DNA of 64,000 nt from Breviolum minutum Mf 1.05b.01 (lineage: Eukaryota > Sar > Dinophyceae > Suessiales > Symbiodiniaceae): the NCBI GenBank assembly GCA_000507305.1, contig DF239281.1, forward strand, positions 1 through 64,000. The letters are read 5' to 3'. Position 1 is the first letter of the stretch, and each line of letters starts with the position of its first letter. A model generated the notes under the pieces. The model had not been told where the DNA came from. It saw nothing but the letters and a program-made list of their open reading frames with translations, and made no database searches. This document shows positions 33,789 through 46,288 of the stretch, piece by piece. The translations under genes and the position numbers were made by a program.

Positions 33789-33925
33789 TATTCCAGACGA
33801 AGAACATGAACTACCGATGTGGAGATTGGGATGTCTGGATGAATGATGCTTAGAGGCTATGTGGCGATGAAGATGATCTGACAGTGAGCTGGTTAGGACG
33901 TTTCACCTTGCTTTTGCTACGGGGC

Positions 33926-34085
33926 CTGGCAATTGCTTTGGTGTTGTTTGGTGTGTTTTGGTTCTTGTTTTTTTGTGGTTAAGTTTGGTTCGTTGCTGTT
34001 TTGTTGTGTGTCGTTGTTCTTTGTTTGGTTTTTTGTTTGTTTTTTGTTTTTGTGTTTGTTTTTGGTTTCTTGCTTCTATTGCCAG
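33926..34085. repeat. T/G-rich element with 8-bp terminal inverted repeats
   Basis: CTGGCAAT (33926-33933) and ATTGCCAG (34078-34085) flank 144 bp of T/G-rich DNA (GTTTGTTTTTTGTTTTTG-like). Same architecture as 31411-31498. Confidence 0.45.
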
Positions 34086-34299
34086 ATCACCGCGTTTCTT
34101 CTCGTTGGATCAAGGAACTATCCTTTGGTTCTTGCCTCAGGTGCATTCCAGCTAGTTCAAGTCAGTTTCTTCGTACATGGACTGCCAGTATCCCTCGAGA
34201 TCAGCCGCAGCCAGAGAGGTAAAAAAAACGGCATTTCCTTCCTTAATTATGAACCCCATTTGGTGCTTCAAGATGTACCACTGGACTGACTCTACCTCT

Positions 34300-35190
34300 G
34301 AGTGTCACGGTCGTCACTACCTCTGAGTGTCACGGTCGTCACGGCGAGCACAGCATGGATTGAAGAAAATGGTAGTAAAACCGAAAACGACATGTACACT
34401 GTTGGGCACGAGCAGTGTTAGAGTTACACGTCCGATCAAACGCAAATATCCTGACATGCAGCAACATCTTGGACTTTATCAGCAGTTACAAGTTATGAGT
34501 TGGTAGAAGGCACTCTGGGGACTCGACTTCATCCGGAATGTCCCGAGTTCCTGCGCCTCGAGGGTCTTAACAGATTTGGAAACTTGAGTGCGCAGTTTTA
34601 GATCATAGATACAAGTGAGACATGTACTTGAGAGCGTTTTCCACCTTGAACGGCGTCATTACATACCAGGCGCTTCTTGTGAGGCTGTCTGCAAGCAAAT
34701 TTGGGCACAATATGGAGCGAAAACAACATCTTCGCCTTTCCTCCGACGTGTCACGGTTTTCCTGTCAATTGGAACAATGAAAAGATGGCTGCAGCGCAAC
34801 GTTGGCAGTTTTTCATAGCTAGTCCACAACAAGCATCTCAGTCTCAACGTTAAGTCTCGAAGAATGGCACTCAGGACCGTTTCTGGGCTGGAGTCTTCTG
34901 CTCAAAAGATAATGTGTGGTGTTTTGCAGAAGAAGCGGACCGCCAGACCTGCAAGTAGAACCGCCGTAGATCAGGTTAAAAATTGTGGTGTGTTTTTTGT
35001 GTTTGTTTTTGGTTTGTGTTGTTCCGGTTGCATGGATGTTACCAAGCTTAACTTGCCCAATTTGGGCAGTTCTTCTTTCAGACGCAGAGCAAATTTGCCA
35101 TTGACCATCCCAGTTTGGACTCGCAAATGGCATCAAAAAACAGATACAACAAAATATGTGTGAAGTCTTCTCGCGGAAAAAACATTTGAA
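34300..35190. other. No recognised gene; another T/G-rich tract
   Basis: A tandem CTACCTCTGAGTGTCACGGTCGTCAC duplication sits at 34309-34340, and a T/G-rich intron-like tract at 34978-35030. No open frame is convincing. Confidence 0.35.
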
Positions 35191-35197
35191 ACGTGAG

Positions 35198-35331
35198 TTG
35201 TTTGTTTGTTTGTTTTGTTTTGTTTTGTTTTGTTTGTTTGTTTGTTTTGTTTTGTTTTGTTTTGTTTTGTTTTGTTTTGTTTTGTTTTGTTTTGTTTGTT
35301 TGTTTGTTTGTTTGTTTGTTTGTTTGTTGCA
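35198..35331. repeat. (TTTTG)n/(TTTG)n microsatellite
   Basis: About 130 bp of alternating TTTG and TTTTG units. Long open frames over it are artefacts of the repeat. Confidence 0.95.
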
Positions 35332-36339
35332 AGTGGTAGTGGGTGAAAAATTTTTTTGGTGCTAAACTAAACATTTTATGTTCTAAACTATTTTGGAGAA
35401 AAAATTGTTTGGGGTAATATTTTTCCAGTGTGCGCTGACTGCATGCAAATAGTTGGGAGTTCCCAACAAACCAAAAAAAAAGTCCGCGTGTATTAACGAG
35501 ACGCAGTGCACAACGCATCCTTTTTTGTTCCTTAGACACGCAATGATTTTTATTACATTGTGTTTTCATTACTCTCCTTTGGTTTGCGGGACATCCCGCG
35601 TCCAGTTTTGCTGTTGAATTCGTGAAACTTTTGTGCGACGCTGGTTTGAAAATTGAAATCGGTTTATCAAAATGTTCCATGATTGTCAAGATTGTCATTC
35701 TACATGACTTGATTTGAATGAAATGTGCCCGTTTGTTGGTGATCGTGATGGCCCGTACAAAAACATCGAATTATGTTACTTTTTCAATTTGACATTGCGA
35801 TGTATGTTGCAGTTTTTCTGCTTGGAAGTGTTCTCCTGTTTGCTTCGCGTTTCGGATTTGTTATGTTTGTTGCGTACACGGTTACGTGTATTTCTGTTCA
35901 AATGTGTTTGTGCCATTGTATTGGTCCAATCCCACATGTTGGCAACCAATGCGTTACAAAACTTGAATCATTGTGCCTGCCATTTCACGAATTCCCCAAC
36001 ATTGCTTGAAAAAGGCTGTCTTCGAACAATATGTATCATGGGTTCTTGGATTTTTTTTGGACATTGCAAGACCTATATACTTGCAGTTTTGAGCCAAATA
36101 ACTGCTTTGAATTCTGCAAAAGTGGCCACAGAAGTTGATATTGATTTTGAACTTACTTGAAGTTCTGAATTTGATTTCAGACTCGACCCCAATATATTTT
36201 CAAGCCTAAAATTGTTTGAATATGTGGTTATATTTTCATGTTCACCATTCGACACGCCGTGGATCCAGCATTGAACAACACTGACCACCATGCTGCGCCG
36301 AATGGATCGTCTATGAAATGCAGGTCGCACAATTTCAAA

Positions 36340-39010
36340 TCCACAGCAACCGCCGGTGCATTTTGTTGCTTTCATTCAGTGCCAGGATGGGTTTCTTTCT
36401 GGAGCCATATCGGAAGCGCTGGAGCCAGTGGAACATTTGGAGAAGGACAGTTCAACGTCCGTTTCCAGTGAAGCAGTCATTTTTTCAAGACCCCCTTGCA
36501 TCAATCATCAGGAGTGGGAAACAGCGAAACTTGTAAAACGAGTTCGTGACCTTCTTGCATTCAAGAGTTGGGAAAATACTTGTTCACCTGCCGCGCCTTG
36601 TGACATCTTTTTGAAGCCAAGGGGATTATTTCCGAAAGGCAGCAAAGTCCCTGGATTTTCGCGAGCAGGGCTCTAAGTCGACGAATGACATCGAATCATT
36701 GCGCACTTAGCACCTTTTCAAGGTCCTGGTTGGCCCTCGTGAACGAATATGCTGATTCCGTGTTTTCATCAATCTTCCAAGCAATTGGAGACAGGCACGG
36801 AGTGGCTGCTTGTAAAGGCAAACGGCAAAGTGCATTGAAAATTGATGGATTAAAAACATGTTCACAATGCAAATTGCTTTGCTTCGGAAACACTTTGCAG
36901 TATTTATGCTGTGCCATGCTTCAGATAGGACTTGGCTAGACCAAGTGGATTTCATTTTTGTCCTCGATGCAGGGATCAAGGACGGATGATTTTTAAATTT
37001 TTGATGGTTTCATTTGTTTGTAGCGCTTGATGGGCCACCAATCTGGTGCCTTCGCTGTTGGCACTGAGTTTCTGGCTGAAGGAATGCTTTCCAGGGCACA
37101 TCACCAGAAACGTGCCAGATTCTTAAATAGAAATGCAGTGCCATTGTCATGAAGTCATTTGTGTCGTGAACTCACAATGAACAAATCACAGTGACCTCAT
37201 ACTCAGGTTTCACCTTTTGTTCTGCATTTGCTTCAGATGTCAGGATGTTTTCACGTTGGTGGAACTCTAATTGTTTGGCAGGATTACTTTTATCAGCTCC
37301 GTCTTGAGGCCTCCTGATGAGTTTGAACGTGGCGTGCTTGCTGCACATGACCGAGCCTTCGAGGAGTTGTTGTCTTGGCACGTTGTCACGGCTGATCTGT
37401 GAGAAAAGCTGAGTCAAGTTGCTCAAGGTCTTTAGAATTTGACGCTCGGTTCCTGTTAGGGTGAGACCATGAGACATCTTGAGATCCTCAGGTTGCAACT
37501 GTCTGCATTTCCCAGGAGCAAAGGTTTTTACCAAGAATTTGGGATGCCATGGCATCGTTGAATATCACTGGGAAGGTGCGGTGCACAAAATGTTTTGTGG
37601 GTGTGGAAGTAGAGGGGAGCTAAGCTGATGAAATTCGGCAGAGTCAAAAGAGTTTGACTCCCGACTCCCAATTCACTTCTTTCTCGTGTTTCATGGCTAG
37701 TTTTGTTTGAGGCGCGCAAGCGGACCTTGGACAGTATTGATGAAGGTCGCAAGGTGTGCAGTGAAGACACCTGTGCAAACAGCGGTGCTGCTGTGTTGCT
37801 GGACCTTTTCGACGCATGGAAAGTCGACCATTTTGTACTCTGGCCAGGTTGCTCTGAAATTGATGCGCGAACCATCCTCTCCCGAGGAGGTCAAGGCGAG
37901 TTTCCTGTTTCAACAAGGTAATCAGTTGAAAATGGCAAAACTCAGCAAAACTCATACATTCTTTCAGCCATCCTTTGTCTATTTCAAGTGATGCCAAGTC
38001 AATCTGAGTCAACCATCAGTCAACCATATCAAGTGTACGCATGCAACCTCCTCCGTAAAGAAATACCGCCTCCCATTGTACACTTGAATCACTTGAGGCC
38101 TTCGTCTCACGCTGGATCGACTCTTCTCTTCAGAAGCTGCGGCGGAGCACTCAAGGCCGCAAAATCATTTTGACGAAACATCTTGACATCTTGAGATTTT
38201 ATGACATCTTGACCAGCCTTGAGATTTGGCGAACATGGCATGAAAGTCATGAAGATGTACCGTGCCAGGCGACCCGGAGTCAGTTGGATCCTTGGGAACT
38301 CATCCAACAATTCTTTAGTCTTTTATGAATCATGTTGCCTTTTTTGCACGTCTCTTTCATTCATTTGATTCTGATATTTTTTGGAATTTTTCGAGCACCC
38401 TGTCATGCGAAACACGATGCATCTCAAGTTGAGGTGCTTGATGAGCAACAGGCCGTGGAGCTCTTCACCATGCTCCAGGTTAGTTGCCTTTGTGATGTCA
38501 CAAAGGCAAAGTATGGTGATTTGAGTGATTTCTGTCTGTCGCATGTCTTTGAATGCACAACTCAAGTGATTCATTTTCATACTGAGTATTACTGTTTTGA
38601 TCTTTCATACCTTCGAGAGAAGATCTTGGCATTGCCGCGTTTGTGCGTTTGGGCAGTTCAACTAAGATGCGGGACTTGGCCCTTGGCATATTTCAGCCCA
38701 GAACCCACTCCCGGAGACAAAAATCCGAAGTTTGGCACCATGGAAACGAAGCATTGGTTCTCAGAATCTTTGGATCACGAGTTTTGAGTTTTGCAATTTG
38801 TGTACCCAACATTAGATCCATCTCAGAACTTGGAGCCATGGCGCGGCATGTGGCACATTCCACTTGGACGTGCTGCGCTTCGTTCGCGATGCTTCAGTGT
38901 CCTGGGAACGTTGGCGCAGGTGCATGATGCCTTGGTGATGTCTCCGTATGGAAGACACGAAGAGTCAAGACACAAACATTATGAAAAGCATTTAAAAGTA
39001 ACCAAAGATT
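36340..39010 (+). CDS. Cluster of exon-like segments, gene not recognised
   Basis: Plus-strand protein-like pieces, several next to AG acceptors: FIQCQDGFLSGAISEALEP (36.37 kb), LRPPDEFERGVLAAHDRAF (37.3 kb), QVALKLMREPSSPEEVKASF (37.85 kb), FGEHGMKVMKMYRARRPGVS (38.23 kb), KHDASQVEVLDEQQAVELF (38.41 kb), EPWRGMWHIPLGRAALR and VHDALVMSPYGRHEESRHK (38.8-39.0 kb). The third piece faintly recalls a kinase beta-3 VALK motif, too little to name it. They may be one gene upstream of the release factor in the same orientation, or may include its N-terminal leader. Borders are not resolved. Confidence 0.35.
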
Positions 39011-39230
39011 TGAGAACGGTGAGAACCCTGTGTACAAATGAAAATCTGTAGCAGGAAGCCATCGCTTTGGCTCCTGTGCCAAGAACTTACCCGACGTACC
39101 CGTTGCTGCGGCAGCAGTGCAAGTCGCTACTACAAGAGGCACCTGAGAGTTTTTCCCCAAACACTTTACTGTTGGGGTTCTTAATGCAACTTTAGATCTG
39201 GCCGCCTTGGTGTTGGTTCGTGTGGTTCGG

Positions 39231-39408
39231 CTTCTTGGGCTCTGAAGTGGTCTTGTCTCCCATTGTCTCCGGTTGTCTCCCTTTATGTGGGGGGTGGGTG
39301 TTGGTTGGTGTGGCCGCCTTCTTGGGCTCTGAAGTGGTTTTGTCTCCCGTTGTCTCCGGTTGTCTCCTTTCATGTGGGGGGTGGGTGTTGGTTGGTGTGG
39401 CCGCATCT
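39231..39408. repeat. Tandem duplication, 87-bp period
   Basis: CTTCTTGGGCTCTGAAGTGG starts each of two copies (39231 and 39318), followed by TTGTCTCCGGTTGTCTCC and GTGGGGGGTGGGTGTTGGTT. It probably lies in an intron or upstream of the release-factor exons. Confidence 0.8.
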
Positions 39409-39609
39409 AGAACAAAAATATTCAGAAATCAAAATCACAGGTTTCAATCTAAATTTGCTTACTGTAAACTGTTTGGGGTCTACGCTGGTGTAATTTTAGA
39501 CTTTCCCAGTCTTTAGACGTGTTAAAGTTCAAGAATCCCTGTTCTCCATTTTGGTTACGTTGAAGTTTGACATGTTTGATGGATCAGCACATGTCGTTGG
39601 TCACAACAG

Positions 39610-41390
39610 GAAGAAGAATTGCGCAGCTTGGCACAGTTGGCTCGTGAGGAGACGCCGTTGGTGGGGTCCGTTGGGTTTGGGGTTTGGCTTTGGCAGATCC
39701 TGACAGCTTCACAGGAGAAGGATTTGGGCTTTGCAGCAGAATGTGAAGAGCGCTTGAAGAGCTTTTGGGAGGAGGCTACACTCCGAAATTATAGCAAACT
39801 TGCACTCTCCACGGAAATTCGACATGCAACTGGAGAGCCACTGATGGAAATTTGTCAGGCAGCTTCTAAAATGCTGGAAGCAGTACAAGATGATGGTAGT
39901 CTCACTGGAGATGCGTTTTTGGAGCTCTATTCTGGTGAGGGTGGGACTGATGCGATGGATTGGTACCTTGCATAAATTCTTGTTTCACTTCAGTTGAGAG
40001 AAGTTTCTTGCATTCACAAGCATTTTCTTGCACCGCTTTGAGGTGCGCGATGCTGGGAGACATGTATGAATCATGGGCAGAAGACGAGGGCATGCAGCCA
40101 GGGCCTCACAAATTCTGAATGTTCGCATCATATTTTTGCTTTTCACCATTGGTGTTCGAACCCGAGGTCTGTGCGAGTGCAGGAAGTTCCAGGAGAAGCA
40201 GGTTTGCGTTCGCTGACTTTGCAACTCTCGAACCTTTCAGGTGCCGCGATCTGGTGCCACGTTTGGATGTCAGTCTTGTTTTTTTTTTTTGTTTTTTGTG
40301 CGACGTGCTTTGAGGGCGCCACATTTGTGGCCTGCTGGCGGAGTCTGGAGTGCATCGCCTCATCCGAACCTCGCCCTTTGATCGCAAAGCCAGGCACCAA
40401 GGGAGAAAAGTTGGAACACGCAAACCATGCAAATCATGCGAATCAGGCCAACATATGCATTGCAACATTTAGTTGAGAACTATTTTCGGTTAAGTTGTAA
40501 ATCCAGTACTGATGCTCGGAATTCAAGAAACCCCTCAGTAGTAAGATAGCTGTGCGATTTCTCCATGCTTTCCAGGCGTCACACCTCCTTCGCCGTAGCT
40601 GCTGTACTCCGAGCTGAAGATGACATGGAAAACGAGGTGCAGCTGCCCCGCTCTGCGCTGAAGGTGGAGACCATGCGAGCATCAGGTGCGCCAAGCACCA
40701 TCGTACTTTCTATAATCGTCCTAGTACTGCACATCAGATTGTTGGTCCTACAGTCCTACCACTGTTTTTGAAGTCTTTGCGAATAGAATCGTGGGGAATT
40801 GACAATATTTGACCTGCAGCATAATCTTGTCAGAGTGGCAATCGCAGCTGCTAATGACTTGTTGCTGTGAATGTCAAGCGAAGGTCACTTGTTGAGGGGC
40901 TTCAAAGGACATGAGCCATTTCCGCAAGACAAATCTAAATTTTGAGGGAGCACCTTTAGGAACTTTAGGCGTTGGAAATCAATTGAAACCATTTGAAACC
41001 TCAAAGTCCTGAAAGATCAGCGTCTCTTTCCAGGTGCAGGTGGTCAGAGTGTGAACATGTCCGAGACAGCAGTGCGGATCACGCACTTGCCCACGGGCAT
41101 CAGTGGAGATCTCAGAGATTCAGAGATTCACGCGGAGCTCAAGGGTGATTCAGTGCAAAGCCAAAAAGGTTGTACCTTTGAGCCCAAGACGTCTGCCGGT
41201 TTTCTGCTACAGCAAGCACAGACATAACACAAGAGTGGAGCTGTGGATCAACTTTGTGACCATCGAACACAGCCTGAGAAAACACAGACATTTCACGCAT
41301 CAAAGCCTTGGCCATGGAGTCTCTTGAGTCCTTTCATCATAGTCCAGTGCCAGTGTCCAAGCAGCAGAGATCTGCTACTCAATGGGCTCG
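39610..41390 (+). CDS. prfB: Peptide chain release factor 2, organellar type (split gene)
   Basis: Bacterial-type class I release factor, which hydrolyses peptidyl-tRNA at UGA/UAA stops. Exons seen: 39610-39656 (EEELRSLAQLAREE), 39715-39962 (FLELYSGEGGTDAMDW), 40043-~40096 (MLGDMYESWAEDEG), 40183-~40245 (EVPGEAGLRSLTLQL), 40315-40393 (GVHRLIRTSPFDRKAR), 40576-40685 (RRHTSFAVAAVL ... ETMRASG), 41033-41105 (GAGGQSVNMSETAVRITHL), 41348-~41390 (SKQQRSATQWAR). SPF is the RF2 codon-recognition motif and GGQ the catalytic motif. Phases match across joins (W at 39963/40043, RR at 40393/40576, GAGGQ at 40685/41033). N- and C-terminal exons are missing. A plastid role is inferred, since dinoflagellate mitochondrial mRNAs largely lack standard stops. 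Confidence 0.88.
40315..40393 (+). CDS. prfB: RF2 exon with SPF codon-recognition motif
   Basis: Reads CGLLAESGVHRLIRTSPFD, RKAR. The family consensus is YGxLxxExGVHRLVRxSPFD. SPF (not the PxT of RF1) assigns RF2 specificity. It ends CCAG before GCACC, a GC-AG intron; the split Arg codon joins to RHTSFA at 40576. Confidence 0.9.
41033..41105 (+). CDS. prfB: RF2 exon with catalytic GGQ motif
   Basis: After TTTCCAG the exon reads GAGGQSVNMSETAVRITHL, PTGIS. GGQ is at 41038-41046; its glutamine enters the ribosomal peptidyl-transferase centre in this family. The bacterial consensus here is GAGGQHVNxTxSAVRITHxPTGI. The exon ends before GAGATC, a GA-type donor; phase 1 joins 41348 to give ISVPVSKQQRS. 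Confidence 0.9.
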
Positions 41391-44300
41391 ATGAACATGC
41401 TACACATGTATTGTGAAAGAGGTGATCCTCTATCATTTGTGTGGGGACATCAAGGGACATAGCATGACCTTTTTTTTGTCCCATCCAGAGTCATTGGTTT
41501 GAGCCTTTTTGTTCGTGTTGATTTTTTGAAAGTAGATTTTCATCATTCGGGTGATGTTCAGAATGTGTAACTCACCCGAGGAATGGGTCGCAGGCATGGT
41601 GGGTCAGCATCTCAGCGTCAGAGAGTTTCAGAGAGTCTTAAGTTTCAGACATTTCATCGGAAGGCGGCCTCTCAGCTGCCCTTTTGGCCTTAGTGGTGGT
41701 TTGCAATGCCATAACGGCAAAACCCACAAAGGAAGAAGCTGGTGAGAGGTGCGCATGAATCTTTGTGCGCTCAGCAACTATTGAGTCTTTTTGGTCTTAA
41801 CACCGTGCTTGATGTCTTGCAAATGATTCAAACGATCGCGGTTCGGGCTGTGTTTTGCCCAAGCAGGAATGACTATCGCACTGGCTTGTTGCTGAGCCTC
41901 TTCGGTGGCCAGCTCCATGTAGCTGGGCTGATCTGTTCTGATGGCCTTCCGTACTTTAAAGAAAACCCCTCAGGCTGAGATTGATGGGTTCTGCCCTGTA
42001 AGGTCGCCATTATGGCGAGCTTTGCCCTTTGGTTCTTGCTGACGTCTTTGGCCTTAAAACCTGAACTGACCGTACAAACATGGAAAGATCATTGGATATC
42101 AATGGAATTGCACACCTGACGCCTGTGATTTTTGATGGTAACGTAAGGACCACATGTAACCAATATTAACCACTGAAATTGGATAATTTGATACTGAGGT
42201 TATCTGTGATGCTTCCATTCTTTTGGTTCTCTCAGCCAGAAGAGGTGAAACCAAAAGCAGGACAACCAGAGAAGCATCTTCCAATCATGCAAAATGAAAG
42301 GCGGTCAAGGACTTTTTCGATTGTATGATGGCTAGGCTTGATAACTTTCTTTTGCATAAATATCGCCCTTTAAGAATTTAAAGATGTATCTTGGAAGAGG
42401 ACAGAGGGGCAGGTAAAAGTTAAACTCTCATTTTCTACTCTGTGATTGTTTTTCAAGAAGGAAGCATGCAGCATTCTAGTGATCAGAAACCTGATCCTGA
42501 TGCAGGAAACATCACTGCCTCGATCAACTTTTGCGAAGGTCCTGATTTCCACCACTCTGAGATGCTTGCAGAGCCAGTCAATGTGCTGACCCTACTGAGC
42601 AGAAATACCACGCACATGTGCCATGCAGCATGTTTTGTACCTGTGATAGTCGGATAGAGTCGGATAGGGGATGGTCCGTGGTTTATGGTCATTCCATCAT
42701 ACCCTGACATAGATTGAGGAATTCATGTCGTCTGAGGTTGTTACATCTGTCCTATTTTATTTGCCTGTGGGTCTTATCGGCTTGTTGGGTCCAGCTTGCA
42801 AAGAAGGTCGGTTTCTGAGCAGTTGCCGAGAGTAGGATAAGTAGAAGAAGTAGAAGTTGATGGAAGACTTTAGAGATGCATCTGACATCTCATGAAATGT
42901 TTCTATCTCGAGACTGGAGTCCCAGCAAGAAATGACTTTGGTTCTATTTGCCTTTATTTCAGAACATAGTCGATCTGGTATTGGACTGTAGGAAATGTTG
43001 GAAAGTGGTGCTGTACCACTGGAGCAGCACAGGCAAAGGTGAGTTGCGCTTCTTCTTTTCTTATGCATCCATCGGCCTTGTCGGAAGCTCAAGGGTGACA
43101 AGATGACCTTCGAAGTTGTGATCGCTGGAATGTTTGGTTCCCGAATCCTCGAGGTTGGTATTGGTTCAGGAGCGCTGCATGCATCTTTGGATGCTGTAGC
43201 ACAAGCAGGTGACGAGCTTCCCATGCTGTAACTTGACCTTGCGGCATTGAAGTTTCGTTGAAGACGTTTCGTTGAAGTTTCGTTCCAACTCCTTGAACGC
43301 CCAGGTATGTCGAGGGCATAGTTTCGACTGTATGCCATTGCAGAGCTCGAGAGACTTTCGCTCACATCAAATCGCCAACCGAAAAAGATCGGATGAAATG
43401 AGGCGGCCACGATGCTAGCTTATTGCTGCGCCGACATTTTCCTCACCAAACGAGGCAGGTTTGCCCTTTTTTCTGTCTTGAAAGCATTCCCAGCGCACTA
43501 AACCTGGATCAAACGAGTCTCATGAGGCATGCGCAAGGCATCAGCGATTCTTCCATGGATTACAGCATTCATTACCCTGGCAAACACCATTATGCTGCCT
43601 TGTTGCATTCAAGATGGGTTTTAATTTGTGTTGAGTTGTTGTCTATCCGCACTGTGTCGCATTGTGTCATAGCCTTGCTAGCTAGGAAGTCTTTTTGGTC
43701 GTTTGTACATGTGAAAAGGTATGTTGGATCTCGTGACGACTTTGGCATTTTTGCAGCGACTTTTGCACTCTACACCTCCATCTCTGTGTTTTACTTCAGT
43801 GTCTCTGCTGCAATTTGTCCGGCCGAGCCTTACGTCATTGCGTTGCCTTTGTTGAAATCTGGATGAAATCTGTGCAGGTTCCTATTGTTTGTATCTTGGC
43901 TGCGCGTTTTCAAAGAACAGTTCAAGCTCACCGGCTCACCGCAATCGCCTTGTACACCAAACCATCCATCGCTTTGTCACCGAGGCGTTGGGTCTCCGCC
44001 ATTTCAGATGAGACTGTCGAAGGTCCAATCAGATACCAGGCTGCGGCCCTGAGGGAATGCGGGGTGTAACCATGGGGGTCTCGGGTGTCTTCGCACGAGG
44101 TGATTCGACCATTGAGTTTGGGCTTGGGTGCTAGCTTGGCCATTGGTGGCATTTGCTGGGCCTTGGAGATGGGGATGTCTGGGCCTCAAGTTGTACAATT
44201 CAAGTGTTGCAGTTAGCACTGTGTTCTCCATATTTGGCAGTAATGTGGATGTCAAGAGAATATTGAAAGTTGATAAACATGTTCAGAGTCTATTCAGATT

Positions 44301-46288
44301 CAGAAGTCAGGTGCTCTGATGTAATCAATTGTCAAGATCTTAGCGCTGAAGACAAGTGTTTTCCACATCAATTCCTTCCCAGTGGCCATTGCTATGGATC
44401 CCAACATGTTGCAATTGGGACGTGAATGTCATGCTAAGACCAGCGCTTTGGAGATGATTGGGCACCCTTCGTATGGCGATACATGTGCCTTGTCACACAT
44501 GTCATGCGTCAAACATCCATGATTGACAATTAGATTGAGATCGTCGAGTTTTCCACGATCGAGGCTCCATTCCTTATGGCATGCCGGTACTGCGATGGCA
44601 GCCATGTTGATGTCAGAAGCCCATAGATGCCATAGATGCCAGAGGTAAGATATGGTGAGATGACAAAGGTCCATCAAGTCAGTGATCCATTGAACCATAT
44701 TGGACCATATTGGACCTAAGGATTCAAAATTTGATCGCGGTGAGAGCGATGCAAATGGGCTGGGGTCGACCCAAGTCCCTCGACTGCAAGAGGGTCTTTT
44801 GTGTTGAGAATTTGATGAATTTGTGTCAGGAAACATGGAAAACAGCTTGGAGCTAAGGATAGATTGGTGCGGACTGCCCTATGTGCATTTTAATGTGAAG
44901 ACAGATTAGAAAACGAAATTACCCTGCATCTAGATGTACATTTGAATTGTTGAGAGCTAACCATTTTGAGTTTCGAGTTGTATTTTCATGGCAAAGCTTC
45001 CAGCCATGCAAAGATTCATCTCAGATTGATTCCCCGAAGTATAGTCCGCTTAAAGTGAGTGGTCAGGTGTCCAAAGGACATCTCGAGCTTTCTCCACTGT
45101 CCATCTTGAGCCGTTTGGGCCAGCTTGGCTTTGGGGTCGCAGTTCAGCTTTTCAGAGCTCGAGCGTTGCCATTTTCGGTACCTTGTACAAAGTCTCGTAG
45201 AACCGTTGAACCCACTTGAAAGCTGTCGCAGCAGCGATGTTTGCTAACAGATTCTTGCGCAAACATACACAAACTCAAAGGTCTTTCGAATCCTGTCTAA
45301 ACTGCCCACTTCAAGAATAGTGCTGCTCATTCAGTCCGCTGCACGTTTCATGTTTGGCTCAAGCGTTCCACTTTTTCAGTATGACTAAGATTTAAGAGCA
45401 TTCTTTCATGACAGTCTCAAAAGGTTAGCCGGAGTGCAACTTGATGCTGCAATGGTAAACATGAGAGAGGAAAGAACATGAAAGAACATGAAAGAACGAG
45501 TAACTTGCCAACCTGACTTTCTAAACGAATTGCCTTGCCAATCTCCAACTTGCAGAGCCACTCTCGGTGCTTGACCGTTGACATCTTCCGCCAACATGGC
45601 GACGATGCAGAGTATGGCTTCCGATGGACGTGGCATTCGCCACTCCTCGCAGACATCAGAATCTTGTCTATGCCGAGTTGAGATAAGTTGAGTCAATGGA
45701 TTTCCATCATTTGATGTTCTTGTGGTGATTACCTTCATAGAAGATATATAGATTTAGTGTGATTTAGCAACATGTCAGATATTTGTTCGATTTCTACTTC
45801 GTTGTGTGGCAAATAGAAAGATATTTAAAATATTTATATTTGCACATGCACGAAGCACACTCCCGAATTGATTCCGCATGATCCGACAGAAACAAAGCTC
45901 AGGATCAGTTGAAGTTGGAAGGCCAGGGTTGATCCTGTTGATGTGATGCAGAAATTGTTAACCCATTGATGTTTACACTTCTGAACATCTACCCAACTTG
46001 AAAACTTGTTTTTAGGTGTTGACCAAGACAAGCATCTTTGGCACGGGAGAGATAGCGCGGTAGCCTCTTGATTTGCACGATGTGTAATTCTTCCAGTCTT
46101 CAGGGAGTGTTTGATCATGATCCATGGAATTGACACACATCCGTATGAAGACGATTATAGTGAAACTTCATGCAATGGATTGACATCTCAGGCAACTGTT
46201 CACAAGCATGTGGCTGACCAGCAGGCTGGTTGCTTCAGCTGATTCAAATATTGGATTGATAGCCTTGTGATTTTTGACCATGCAGGGC
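41391..46288. other. RF2 3' exons and intergenic DNA, mostly unassigned
   Basis: The RF2 C-terminus (expected WGxQIRxYVxxPYxxVKD) was searched for by eye and not found. One exon-like piece is described separately at 43083-43230. The rest has stops in all frames, a (CATAGATGC)2 duplication near 44622 and A/T-rich tracts near 45.8 kb. Confidence 0.4.
43083..43230 (+). CDS. Exon-like segment with SAM-binding-like ILEVGIGSGAL
   Basis: Plus-strand text reads KLKGDKMTFEVVIAGMFGSR, then ILEVGIGSGALHASLDAVAQ. ILEVGIGSGAL resembles class I methyltransferase motif I (LExGxGxG). No other motif was found nearby, and splice borders are uncertain. Confidence 0.35.

Noticed and set aside
35078..35698. 206-codon minus-strand frame with KQNKTKQNK repeats
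   Set aside because: Mostly a translation of the (TTTTG)n microsatellite.
39540..39560. Spliced-leader-like CCATTTTGG
   Set aside because: The dinoflagellate leader continues as CTCAAG; here it continues TTACG, so it is a chance match.
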